Position numbers and translations under genes: made by a program
The notes under the pieces: model-generated
The model's database searches: none
The model's input: the letters and a program-made list of their open reading frames with translations, nothing else
What the model was told of the DNA's origin: nothing
NCBI GenBank assembly: GCA_030625925.1
Contig: DAOUPY010000087.1
Span: 1-6,686, forward strand
DNA: 6,686 bases
Source of the DNA: Fusobacteriaceae bacterium
GTDB taxonomy: Bacteria; Fusobacteriota; Fusobacteriia; Fusobacteriales; Fusobacteriaceae
Direction of reading: 5' to 3'
In this document: positions 1 to 6,686 of the stretch, piece by piece
Position numbering within the stretch: the stretch's first letter is position 1
Layout: each line of letters starts with the position of its first letter

Positions 1-2098
1 TGAATACAATCTACGATGAGAGAAAAGAGGTAGCTTACAATCTCAGCAGACAGAGTGCCAAATTAGAAAATCTAAAAAAATTAGAAGCTAACAATGAAGG
101 GTTTTTAAAGGAGTAAAAGCTGTTTTAAATGCCAATATTGACGGGGTTAACGGGGCTTTTATTAGTCTTATTAATATCCCAGAACATCTTGAAGCTGCTA
201 TTGAATCTGCTGTCAGCGGATCGTTGCAAGATATTGTTGTAAAAAACAGCCGGATAGCTAAAAAATGTATCTCCTTTTTAAAAGAATCAAAGGTCGGTAG
301 AGCTTCGTTTTTAGCCTTTGACAGTATCAAAATAAACAATTCTAAAAAGACAATCTCACAAGATGGTGTCTTAGGTTACGCCAGTGATTTGGTAGACTAT
401 GATTCTATCTACAATAAACCTGTAGAATTTGTATTGGGAAACCTCCTAGTAGTTAAATCTACAGATGCAGCCCTAAAGATATCTAAAGATAACCTCCATC
501 GAGGAAATATTGTTACTCTGAACGGAGAACTTATCTCTGGCAGAGGTCGTATTACCGGAGGACAGCATATAAAATCTGCCAGTTCAATTATATTTGAAAG
601 AAAAAAAGATATAAAAAAACTAGATAAAACAGTCACTGAATTAGACAAACAACATAGAGAGTTAGATGATTCATATAATATATATTCTAAAAAAATGGGT
701 GAATATGAGAAAAAATTAGAAAATATCGATGATCTCAGAGTTGCCAAGGAAGATTCCTACCGGGAAAACTTAAGAACTCATACTGATCTGACAGACAGCC
801 ACAGAAAAGAAGTTAAAAAATTAAAGATTATAGAGATGGAAAAAGTTGAAGAAAAAAATTATATAAATGAATACAATAAACAACTAGAAAATGCCACTAC
901 CAAAAGATTTGATATTGAAGAGTTTTTAAAAAATTCTAAAGATCGATTAGCAGAAAACAATAAAAAATTAATCGCTCTCAAAACAGAGATAGAATTAGTT
1001 AATAAATCCTATTCCAATATCAAGATAAATTATTTAAATAAGAAGGAACAGATTAAACAGCTTGAAAGGGAGATCCAAAGAAACAAAGGGTTCCTTGAAG
1101 AGTTACAAAATGAAAATAAAAAAACTAAACTGGAAATTGATAAACTTAATTTAGATATAATCCAATTAGGTGATAGATTAGATAATATCCTGAGGGAATT
1201 TCAGAATGAAAATGTGAGATACCAAAAAGAATTTTTAGAGATTAAAGAGAAGAAAAAACTTCAAGAGGAATTAGAAGTTCTGGAGAAAAAGGAAATTTTA
1301 GCGGTTAAAAACATTGAAAAAGATATCATCTTAAGGGAAAATAAAATAAAAATTCTTATTGAAAAATTAGAAAAAACTGTAGGTTTGGTTGCCCAGACAG
1401 AAGAAAAACTTGCTGATTTAGTAGGTATAAAAGAGTCGCCTCTAAAATCAACTATTACGGAGTCTAAAGAAATTCTCTACCGTTTAGAAGCAAGGCTCAA
1501 GGGATTAGGATTAGTAAACCTATTAGCCATCGAAGAATTTTCCGAACTTACAAAAAAACATGAGTTTATAACATCACAAAGAGACGACCTTATTGTGAGT
1601 AAAAAATCTCTTTTAAAATTAGTTGAAGAGATTGAAAAAATTATCGAGACTAAGTTTTATAGTGCATATAAGGAGATCGATAAAAATTTCGAATATATGT
1701 GTAAGGAAGTTTTAAATAACTCCATGGGAAGATTACAGCTAGTTAACCATGAAAATATCCTTGAAAGTGGTATCGACTTAATGGTAAAATTTAAGAATAA
1801 AAAATCTCAATCTATAACTCTGCTTTCAGGCGGGGAAAAATCAATGGTAGCCATTGCATTTATTATGGCTCTATTTATGTACAAACCCAGCCCGTTTACT
1901 TTCTTCGATGAGATTGAAGCAGCATTAGATGAAACTAACATAAAAAAACTTATCAGTAAATTAAAGGAATTTACCGATAGGTCACAATTTATTTTGATTA
2001 CACATAATAAGGAAACTATGAGACGTTCCGATACTCTATACGGTGTTACTATGAATAAAGAATTAGGAGAATCAAAAATAATATCGGTAAGTGTATAG
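1..2098 (+). CDS. smc: Chromosome segregation protein SMC, 5'-partial, with an apparent frameshift near base 102-107
   Basis: SMC is the cytoplasmic ATPase that, with ScpA and ScpB, compacts and helps segregate the chromosome. The window holds the end of the first coiled coil, the hinge (about 131-565, closing with a glycine-rich ISGRGRITGG segment typical of SMC hinges), a long Lys/Glu-rich second coiled coil (about 580-1420) and the C-terminal head. In the head are the RLEARLKGLGLVNLLAIEEF segment (about 1480-1540), the ABC signature LSGGEK (1823-1840), the Walker B region FTFFDEIEAALDE (from 1895) and the switch histidine in ILITHNK (1991-2011). The N-terminal Walker A lies left of the window. 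Codons run in frame 3 from base 3 until a TAA at 114-116, but homology resumes in frame 2 from about 107 and continues to TAG at 2096-2098. A TTG at 224 could be taken as a start, but it lies inside the hinge (GSLQDIVV) and has no ribosome binding site, so I treat both parts as one gene. Family identity is very secure; whether the gene is intact is not. Confidence 0.93.
102..116 (+). other. smc: Apparent -1 frameshift in smc at a T5 run
   Basis: The frame 3 translation ends LEANNEGFLKE then TAA at 114-116. Adding one T to the five-T run at 102-106 would give EGFFKGVKAVLNANIDG, which is the usual SMC lead-in to the hinge. Frame 2 is closed upstream by TGA at 95-97, so the two parts overlap for only about 18 bases. 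The site is not a good slippery heptamer: in the upstream frame it reads G TTT TTA, so the P-site tRNA would have to re-pair with GTT. The rest of the gene, nearly 2 kb, is open and conserved, which points to a sequencing or assembly error or a very recent mutation rather than an old pseudogene. Confidence 0.85.
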
Positions 2099-2112
2099 GT
2101 AAGAGGAGTAAA

Positions 2113-3813
2113 ATGAAAAAATTAAAAGAAGTATTAAATAAATTGGATGGAAAGAGCTACGGTGGGTATAAAGAGATCAGGGGAAGATATGATTTTATAG
2201 ATTATACTTTTGAAATCTTGAGAGTTCAGGGGGATCCCTTTGCCTCTCCATCACTTTTTTCTGTAGAAATAAAATTGCTAAAATATGGCTATTTAAAGGA
2301 TTATTATGATAATCCCAGTAAAAAAGTTGCCTTTGAAGACTACATCTTAAGAAAATTAAATAAGTTGATCTTAAAATTAGGAAAAAGATCCGGTTCAGGG
2401 AAAAGCGGACAGTTAAACATCCTCTCTCCTAAACAGGAAATCCTCAAGAGATCAGCTGTTGAGATCATTGGCGATACCCTGATTGTAAAATTTTACGGGG
2501 GACTGCCTGCCAACGGCAGAAGGATTGCCAGTAAGGGTGCTGTTATGATGATCTTTAATGAGATCCCAAAAATCTCTAAAGAACTAAAGACTGTTAATAT
2601 AGGTTTCGAAGAATTACAACAGCATATAAAAACTAATTTGAAATCTGACTCCATAAGACGTGCTATAAAGAAAGAAAATTTAATAGTTTTCATAGAAAAT
2701 AATTCAAATTTAGCCAGAATGAGTTCTATCGATGACAGAGTCTTAAAGGATGGAATATCATTTAAGACTCCTAAATCTCTGGAGGTTACTCTCCACCTTG
2801 ACAACGGGGATATTGTCACTGGAATGGGGATACAAAAAGGAATTACCGTTATTACCGGGGGCGGATTCCACGGAAAATCTACCTTGTTGACTGCCATTGA
2901 AAAAGGTGTGTACAACCACATCCCGGGAGATGGACGTGAAGGTGTTATCACCGATAGAGATACTGTAAAAATCCGAGCTGAAGATGGCAGATGGATTGAC
3001 GGACTGGATATTAGTAACTTTATAAATAACCTGCCCCATAAAAAAGACACCCATAATTTTACTACTGCAAACGCCAGTGGTTCCACATCTCAGGCTGCCA
3101 ATATAATGGAAGCTTTAGAATTAGGAGCGGCTGCTCTGCTCATCGACGAGGATACTACTGCTACAAACTTTATGGTAAGAGACAGAAAGATCCAAGAATT
3201 AATCTCCCATAAAAAAGAACCCATCACTCCATTTATTGAAAGAATCGAGTCTATGAAAAAAAACAATATTTCTGTTATAATTGTAGTGGGAGGCTTAGGA
3301 GATTATTTTTCCATGGCAGACAGAGTTATTATGCTAGATGAATATAACCTTATAGATGTTACTGAAAAAGCAAAAATCATCTCTGAAAAATTTGAAAATT
3401 CAAATGTCAAAGGTGTTACTAAAAAATTTAATATACCCCTTAGAAGGATGGATTCCCAGAAAACAAAGAAATTATTTACCTCAGATCGTTGTAAGGTAAA
3501 AACAAGGGAATTGGATGAACTCCTCATAGACAAGGAGAGTATCGATATCCGTCATTTAGAACAATATGTTGAAAATGGTCAAGTGACATTTACCGGGGAG
3601 ATCATTCGAAAGATATTTACCATGAGTAAATATGAAACTTTTAAAGAAAGATTATACAATTTACAGATAGAGATCGATAAAAATAATTTAAGCAAGTTAT
3701 TAAAAAGTAATAGTGGTAGTCTCGTTGAAGCCAGAAAATATGAGATTGCAGGTGCTATTACCAGGTTACGTAAAGATATCTTTGAAAAAAATTGTAAGGA
3801 ACAAAAAAAATAG
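2113..3813 (+). CDS. Predicted ATPase of the ABC class (COG3044 / PF09818 family)
   Basis: This 566-residue protein has the full usual length of the bacterial 'predicted ATPase of the ABC class' family; the trypanosome RNA-editing factor MRB1590 is a known relative. Its cellular role in bacteria is not established. The N-terminal domain (about 1-165) carries the family motifs VQGDPFASPS (38-47), SGSGKSG (93-99) and LPANGRRI (131-138). The nucleotide-binding domain has Walker A GGGFHGKST (249-257, Lys255), a signature-like stretch ASGSTSQA (321-328), Walker B ALLIDEDTTATN (341-352) and a switch-like VVGGLGDYF (391-399) where many ABC proteins have a histidine. No signal peptide or membrane segment is seen, so it should be cytoplasmic and is not a transporter. 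The ATG at 2113 follows GAGGAG at 2103-2108, 14 bases after the smc stop, which suggests co-transcription with smc and lpxK. I am sure of the family and unsure of the function. Confidence 0.93.
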   Translation: MKKLKEVLNKLDGKSYGGYKEIRGRYDFIDYTFEILRVQGDPFASPSLFSVEIKLLKYGYLKDYYDNPSKKVAFEDYILRKLNKLILKLGKRSGSGKSGQLNILSPKQEILKRSAVEIIGDTLIVKFYGGLPANGRRIASKGAVMMIFNEIPKISKELKTVNIGFEELQQHIKTNLKSDSIRRAIKKENLIVFIENNSNLARMSSIDDRVLKDGISFKTPKSLEVTLHLDNGDIVTGMGIQKGITVITGGGFHGKSTLLTAIEKGVYNHIPGDGREGVITDRDTVKIRAEDGRWIDGLDISNFINNLPHKKDTHNFTTANASGSTSQAANIMEALELGAAALLIDEDTTATNFMVRDRKIQELISHKKEPITPFIERIESMKKNNISVIIVVGGLGDYFSMADRVIMLDEYNLIDVTEKAKIISEKFENSNVKGVTKKFNIPLRRMDSQKTKKLFTSDRCKVKTRELDELLIDKESIDIRHLEQYVENGQVTFTGEIIRKIFTMSKYETFKERLYNLQIEIDKNNLSKLLKSNSGSLVEARKYEIAGAITRLRKDIFEKNCKEQKK

Positions 3814-3830
3814 TCGAAAAGAGGAATGAA

Positions 3831-4820
3831 ATGGAACTTTTAGCGTACCTATATCATTTAATAACAAATTTCAGAAATAGATTATATGACAAAAAAATCT
3901 TTAAGTCTAAAAAAATAGACGATATAGAGATTTTTTGTGTTGGAAATATTACAGTAGGAGGGACGGGAAAGACTCCTACCGTACAATATCTAGTTCAAAA
4001 ATTTTTAGATGAGGGAAAAAAAGTCGCCATAGTATCTAGAGGGTATAAAGGAAAGAGAAAAATTGACCCTATGATCGTTAGTGATGGAAAAAATATTTTT
4101 GCAACAACAAAAGAAAGTGGTGATGAGCCTCTTTTACATGCTATAAACACAAAGGTTCCAATAATTGTAGGCCGGGATAGATATTCCGCCTGTATGTTGG
4201 CCAAGGAACATTTTGATATAGATACAATTGTATTAGATGACGGCTACCAGCATAGAAAATTAGAAAGAGACTGCAACATTGTTTTAATAGATGCTACCAA
4301 TCCATTTGGTGGCGGGAGACTTATGCCCCTTGGAACACTTCGGGAAGATTTAAAACAACTTAAAAGAGCAGATGAATTTATCATTACTAAAGCTGATCTT
4401 GCTGATGATAGAGAGATAAAAAAGATAAAAAAATATCTGTCTAGATACAAGAAAAACATCTCAGTAGCCAAATATGGGGTAGTTTCTTTAAAAGATCTCA
4501 AAGGAGATCGAAAACCTCTGTTTTGGGTAAATAAAAAAAAGGTCTTATTGTTTAGCGGGTTAGCCAACCCTCTAAATTTTGAAAAAACTGTGATCTCTCT
4601 TATGCCTTCTGCAACAGACAGGATGGATTTTTTGGATCATCATAATTTTAAGGAAAGAGATTTTAAGAAAATAATGAAAAGAGCAGATGAGATGGGGGCA
4701 GATTTTATAATAACTACAGAAAAAGATATTGTAAAACTCCCGCAAAATTTTCATATGCCTAGAACATATGTGCTAAAAGTAGAATTAACCATGTTAGAAG
4801 ATAATCTGTTTCGAAAGTAG
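3831..4820 (+). CDS. lpxK: Tetraacyldisaccharide 4'-kinase (lipid A 4'-kinase)
   Basis: LpxK transfers phosphate from ATP to the 4'-position of the tetraacyldisaccharide 1-phosphate precursor, making lipid IVA at the inner face of the cytoplasmic membrane. The 329 residues match the normal family length. Visible motifs in order are the P-loop GNITVGGTGKTP (38-49, Lys47), VSRGYKGK (68-75), SGDEP (96-100, where Asp98 matches the catalytic Asp known from Aquifex LpxK), the DDGYQH block (136-141), GGGRLMPLGTLRE (160-172), FLDHHNF (267-273, containing the expected catalytic His) and TTEKDIVKL (295-303). The N-terminus is short and only moderately hydrophobic (ELLAYLYHLITNF), so membrane attachment is probably by an amphipathic helix rather than the clear transmembrane anchor of the enterobacterial enzymes. 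The ATG follows GAGGA at 3821-3825, 17 bases after the preceding gene. Its presence implies an LPS-bearing outer membrane. No other lpx genes are in view. Confidence 0.96.
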   Translation: MELLAYLYHLITNFRNRLYDKKIFKSKKIDDIEIFCVGNITVGGTGKTPTVQYLVQKFLDEGKKVAIVSRGYKGKRKIDPMIVSDGKNIFATTKESGDEPLLHAINTKVPIIVGRDRYSACMLAKEHFDIDTIVLDDGYQHRKLERDCNIVLIDATNPFGGGRLMPLGTLREDLKQLKRADEFIITKADLADDREIKKIKKYLSRYKKNISVAKYGVVSLKDLKGDRKPLFWVNKKKVLLFSGLANPLNFEKTVISLMPSATDRMDFLDHHNFKERDFKKIMKRADEMGADFIITTEKDIVKLPQNFHMPRTYVLKVELTMLEDNLFRK

Positions 4821-4828
4821 GAGGAATA

Positions 4829-5566
4829 ATGTTTCAAATAGACGATATAAGAGAAAAAAATATAGATAAATTTTATGAAATTTATCTTACAGGTGGAAAA
4901 TTAAAATTAATCGAATCTGTCGCAGAAGGGTTAGGGAAAAGATCATATTTTACTGTCGATTGTGATGGAAATATTAAAAGAAAACCAATGAATCATGCTC
5001 TCCCACTAATAACAACTATCAACAATGATAACTATAAAGAAACCATAATGGTTCTTTTAGAAGAAATGGTCGACCTGACTCAAAGGGAGAAGATAAAAAA
5101 AATAGAAAGATTATCTAAGTATTCTATCGATACTTTAACTAATAACTTTAATAAAATTATGGCAAGTGGTGATAAAATCTTTGGCCTTAAGTATGGAAAA
5201 GAATTATTTCTAAGAGACAGACAGTTATTTTTTAAGATGCTGTTTGACTATATTTTATTAGAGGATATAGACAGTGAAAAATCAACTATGGCTTGGTGCC
5301 TGTATCAATTGATGAAAGACAACGATTTTTCCGATGAAGTATTTCATGTAGGGATGTCATATTTTTTACAAAGAAGATCTGAATTCAATGACTTTGAAAG
5401 GGTTAGCAGAACTAGCTTTACTCCTGCATCTAAAATAGAAGCAGTTGCAGCATCTAAATCTTCAAACTCTTTAGAAATCTCTAGTTATGGGAAAATCTTA
5501 AACGAATTTACGTATAAAAAAGAAAATATCTATACAGAGATCTTGAAAGAAAAAATAAAATACTAA
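4829..5566 (+). CDS. Uncharacterised 245-residue protein, last gene of the smc-lpxK cluster
   Basis: I do not recognise this protein. It starts at ATG 4829 behind a strong TAGGAGGA ribosome binding site that overlaps the lpxK stop codon, leaving only 8 bases between the genes, so translation is probably coupled to lpxK. The sequence has no signal peptide, no transmembrane stretch and no nucleotide-binding or metal-binding motif I can name. It is rich in Lys, Glu, Ile and Leu and looks largely helical. Residues about 70-180 are the most protein-like core (ETIMVLLEEM, KIFGLKYGKELFLRDRQ, STMAWCLYQLM). A polar Ser/Ala-rich stretch at about 192-220 may be a linker before a final basic helix. Base composition matches its neighbours, so there is no sign of recent transfer. 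Its stop codon lies in the left arm of the palindromic repeat that follows. Coding status is secure from length, ribosome binding site and spacing; function is unknown. Confidence 0.85.
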   Translation: MFQIDDIREKNIDKFYEIYLTGGKLKLIESVAEGLGKRSYFTVDCDGNIKRKPMNHALPLITTINNDNYKETIMVLLEEMVDLTQREKIKKIERLSKYSIDTLTNNFNKIMASGDKIFGLKYGKELFLRDRQLFFKMLFDYILLEDIDSEKSTMAWCLYQLMKDNDFSDEVFHVGMSYFLQRRSEFNDFERVSRTSFTPASKIEAVAASKSSNSLEISSYGKILNEFTYKKENIYTEILKEKIKY

Positions 5567-5703
5567 AAATTAGCCACTAATATTCACTAATAAAAAGATT
5601 AAAAGACACAGTCACGAATTGCATTGATTGATTCTCTTAGTGTTCTTTGTGTAAAGCTTTTAATTTTCGTATATCATCTGTGAATATCTGTGGCTAGTTT
5701 TTT
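5565..5703 (+). repeat. Long imperfect palindrome (intergenic repeat element, possible terminator)
   Basis: The outer arms 5565-5591 and 5676-5702 are inverted repeats: 22 Watson-Crick pairs and one G-T pair over 27 positions, with two 2-base mismatches. Inside, ATTAAAAG (5598-5605) pairs with CTTTTAAT (5657-5664) and ACACA (5606-5610) with TGTGT (5648-5652), so the whole 138 bases can fold as one long hairpin. The right arm ends in six T's (5698-5703), so on the + strand it could also terminate transcription of the four-gene cluster. The terminal wording, ATCTGTG...CTGTGGCTAG, resembles short intergenic repeats dispersed in many bacterial genomes; that comparison is from memory and copy number cannot be judged here. 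The left arm includes the last bases of the stop codon of the upstream gene. Confidence 0.7.
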
Positions 5704-5798
5704 AAGATCAGATTTAATCCGCGTTCTATAGAATTTGTGTAAATTGGTGACTAAACTTAGCTTTAAATATTAACTAGATAAAAAAAGGGTGTTAATAT
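5704..5798 (+). other. Remaining gap upstream of nadD with a degenerate second repeat motif
   Basis: Bases 5733-5754 (ATTTGTGTAAATTGGTGACTAA) are a diverged direct copy of the palindrome's right-arm motif at 5676-5697, so the repeat region may extend to about 5755. The rest is AT-rich leader for nadD. A weak promoter-like pair, TTGGTG at 5744-5749 and TATTAA at 5768-5773 with 18 bases between, could serve nadD but is not convincing. A modest ribosome binding site, AAAGGGTG, lies at about 5784-5791. Confidence 0.4.
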
Positions 5799-6380
5799 AT
5801 GGATAATAATAAAATTATAGAAAAAATAGGAATTTTTGGAGGAAGTTTTAATCCTATCCATAGGGGTCATATAGAGATGGCGAACCTAGCCATAGAAAAA
5901 CTCAATTTAGATAGATTATATCTCGTTCCTGTAGGAACTCCTTGTCATAGATGTGAAAAGGAGTTTGTCAACGGTCAGAATAGGATGGCTATGATAAAAC
6001 TAGCCTGTTTAAAAAATAAAAAGCTCTATCCCTGCGATTATGAGATAAATTCTGAAAAGGTATCCTATACCTATGATACCCTCCTAAAAATCGTAGAGCG
6101 CCACCCTGACAGCCTTATATACGAAATTATCGGAGAAGATTCTGCTGAGTATCTAACCAGTTGGAAAAATTATGACAAAATGAGTGATCTCTGTAAATTT
6201 GTTTTTTTCAAAAGAAAAGGTTATTGTTCCACCACCAATGGCCTTCTGACCATTGAAGCACCTCTGTTTGATCTCAGCTCCACCATGATCAGAGAAAAAA
6301 TAAAAAACAACGAACCATTAAAAGATTATATAACTCCAGAAGTAGAAGAATATATAAGAGAGCATAGGTTGTATAGATAA
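5799..6380 (+). CDS. nadD: Nicotinate-nucleotide adenylyltransferase
   Basis: NadD joins nicotinate mononucleotide and ATP to make deamido-NAD, a cytoplasmic step of NAD synthesis. The 193 residues are normal for the family. The N-terminal nucleotidyltransferase signature GGSFNPIHRGH (14-24) contains the HxGH motif (21-24). It is followed by LVPVGTPCHR (42-51, the position of the usual PPHK substrate loop), VSYTYDTL (88-95), IGEDSAEYLTSWKN (111-124, matching the usual G-A-D...W segment) and the C-terminal LSSTMIR (159-165), the ISSTxIR motif that contacts ATP phosphates. The ATG at 5799 is 11 codons before the signature's beta strand, with GGG of the binding site 9 bases upstream. It is separated from the smc-lpxK cluster by 232 bases and a probable terminator, so it is likely transcribed on its own. 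The family is clear; PPHK read as TPCH and GAD as GED are mild departures. Confidence 0.95.
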   Translation: MDNNKIIEKIGIFGGSFNPIHRGHIEMANLAIEKLNLDRLYLVPVGTPCHRCEKEFVNGQNRMAMIKLACLKNKKLYPCDYEINSEKVSYTYDTLLKIVERHPDSLIYEIIGEDSAEYLTSWKNYDKMSDLCKFVFFKRKGYCSTTNGLLTIEAPLFDLSSTMIREKIKNNEPLKDYITPEVEEYIREHRLYR

Positions 6381-6394
6381 CTCCTCCTTCTTAT

Positions 6395-6466
6395 GGTTTC
6401 TCGATTCACGAGTACTGAAATTTCTTTTTAGTAAAAAGAAATTTTGCGATATGACAAAGAGAAACC
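6395..6466 (+). repeat. Nested inverted repeat after nadD (possible terminator or structured RNA)
   Basis: An outer perfect 8-bp stem pairs GGTTTCTC (6395-6402) with GAGAAACC (6459-6466). It encloses a perfect 12-bp inverted repeat, AAATTTCTTTTT (6418-6429) and AAAAAGAAATTT (6433-6444), around the 3-base loop AGT. A small alternative hairpin CTCG/CGAG (6400-6403 and 6409-6412) overlaps the outer left arm by three bases, so the two may compete. The inner stem is nearly all A-T and is followed by only four T's, so as a classical terminator for nadD it is weak. No tRNA or known riboswitch pattern is visible. Confidence 0.55.
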
Positions 6467-6504
6467 GAGGCTCAATAACTTAGCAAGTATTAAATAAAAC
6501 TCTA

Positions 6505-6533
6505 TTTACAATATATCAAGGTAGAATTATAGT
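6505..6533 (+). promoter_or_regulatory. Sigma-70-type promoter for the gene starting at 6632
   Basis: TTTACA (6505-6510) and TATAGT (6528-6533) each match the consensus -35 and -10 boxes at five of six positions, with the ideal 17-base spacing. The surroundings are AT-rich. Transcription would begin near 6539-6541, giving a leader of about 90 bases that contains two hairpins before the ribosome binding site. There is no other gene between it and 6632. Confidence 0.6.
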
Positions 6534-6551
6534 AGCTTTTAACAAAAAAAT

Positions 6552-6582
6552 TAAGAAAAGATGACGAAGTCATCTTTTCTTA
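6552..6582. terminator. Perfect 14-bp hairpin: leader attenuator or minus-strand terminator
   Basis: Bases 6552-6565 and 6569-6582 are exact inverted repeats (core AAGAAAAGATGAC) with the loop GAA. Read on the minus strand, the stem is followed by AATTTTTTT (from 6544-6552), the form of a good intrinsic terminator. Read on the plus strand, it is followed by ATAATTAAATT, a poor T tract. It lies just after the predicted promoter start point, so on the plus strand it would sit near the 5' end of the next gene's transcript, where it might stabilise the RNA or act as a weak attenuator. Confidence 0.6.
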
Positions 6583-6591
6583 TAATTAAAT

Positions 6592-6610
6592 TGGTGCCCT
6601 CTGGGAACCA
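6592..6610 (+). other. Small hairpin just ahead of the ribosome binding site
   Basis: TGGT (6592-6595) pairs with ACCA (6607-6610) and CCC (6597-6599) with GGG (6603-6605), around a TCT loop and one G-A mismatch. It ends two bases before the Shine-Dalgarno sequence at 6613-6620, and is strikingly GC-rich against its AT-rich surroundings. It could influence translation of the downstream gene, but it matches no riboswitch or T-box pattern that I recognise. Confidence 0.35.
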
Positions 6611-6631
6611 TTAAAGGAGGGAATTATATAT

Positions 6632-6686
6632 ATGATAATCAAAGAGTATGATACAAAAAAAGTAACCAGTGAAAAACCTCGTGGCG
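6632..6686 (+). CDS. Start of an unidentified gene, cut by the window edge
   Basis: ATG at 6632 opens 18 codons (MIIKEYDTKKVTSEKPRG) that run off the right end. The Shine-Dalgarno sequence AAAGGAGG (6613-6620) is a perfect match, 11 bases upstream, and a good promoter lies at 6505-6533, so this is very probably a real start. Too little sequence is present to name a family; there is no hydrophobic signal-peptide core in the visible part. Confidence 0.7.
   Translation, partial: MIIKEYDTKKVTSEKPRG

Noticed and set aside
101..107. Programmed -1 ribosomal frameshift in smc
   Set aside because: G TTT TTA does not fit the X XXY YYZ rule, since the P-site tRNA would pair with GTT, and SMC is not known to need recoding. 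The nearby AAAGGAG is downstream of the slip site, not upstream as a stimulator should be.
224..2098. A separate 624-codon gene starting at TTG 224
   Set aside because: The TTG lies inside the SMC hinge, there is no ribosome binding site, and the same frame carries SMC sequence upstream of it to about base 107.
2389..2412. A second P-loop (GSGKSG) in the ABC-class ATPase
   Set aside because: It looks like a Walker A, but it lies in the N-terminal domain and is a family motif; the true Walker A is GGGFHGKST at 249-257.
2493..3086. A 197-codon open frame on the minus strand
   Set aside because: It lies wholly within the ATPase gene, resembles no known protein and has no evident ribosome binding site, so it is a shadow of the coding strand.
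5565..5755. CRISPR array
   Set aside because: The units are inverted and diverged, only two direct copies of a short motif exist, and there are no regular spacers or cas genes.
5744..5773. Promoter for nadD (TTGGTG, 18 bases, TATTAA)
   Set aside because: Both boxes are weak and AT-rich DNA gives many such matches; the -35 also falls inside the degenerate repeat. Mentioned in the gap entry but not called.
6395..6466. A tRNA or tRNA fragment
   Set aside because: No T-loop, anticodon arm or CCA-end arrangement can be built; the stems are nested and mainly A-T.

Overview
The window looks like ordinary chromosomal DNA from an AT-rich, LPS-making (diderm) anaerobe. The best guess is a member of the Fusobacteriota, such as the Ilyobacter/Propionigenium/Psychrilyobacter group. 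This rests on codon and base composition, the presence of lpxK, and the overall look of the proteins; no search was run. All supported genes are on the + strand. I see no CRISPR array, insertion sequence, phage gene, tRNA or rRNA.

Positions 1-4828 and the gene that follows hold a tightly packed run of four genes: the 3' two-thirds of smc (chromosome condensation ATPase), an ABC-class ATPase of the COG3044/PF09818 family, lpxK (lipid A 4'-kinase), and an unrecognised 245-residue protein. Gaps are 14, 17 and 8 bases, each with a GAGGA-type ribosome binding site, so they are probably co-transcribed. The smc reading frame is interrupted near base 102-107: one base appears to be missing from a T run, so the upstream part (frame 3) hits a stop at 114-116 while the conserved hinge, coiled coil and ATPase head continue in frame 2. 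A sequence error or a recent mutation explains this best.

Positions 5567-5798 are a 232-base non-coding gap filled mainly by a long imperfect palindrome (5565-5702) ending in six T's, followed by a degenerate second copy of its terminal motif. It looks like a dispersed intergenic repeat that may also act as a terminator.

Positions 5799-6380 encode NadD (NAD biosynthesis). The stretch after it (6381-6631) is non-coding but structured: a nested inverted repeat (6395-6466), a near-consensus sigma-70-type promoter (6505-6533), a perfect hairpin (6552-6582), a small hairpin (6592-6610) and a strong Shine-Dalgarno sequence ahead of an ATG at 6632, which opens a gene running off the right edge.

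The genes are mostly housekeeping: chromosome organisation, outer-membrane lipid A synthesis and cofactor synthesis. The least understood parts are the ABC-class ATPase, the 245-residue protein, the palindromic repeat and the structured region after nadD. I did not find convincing evidence of an exotic new system.
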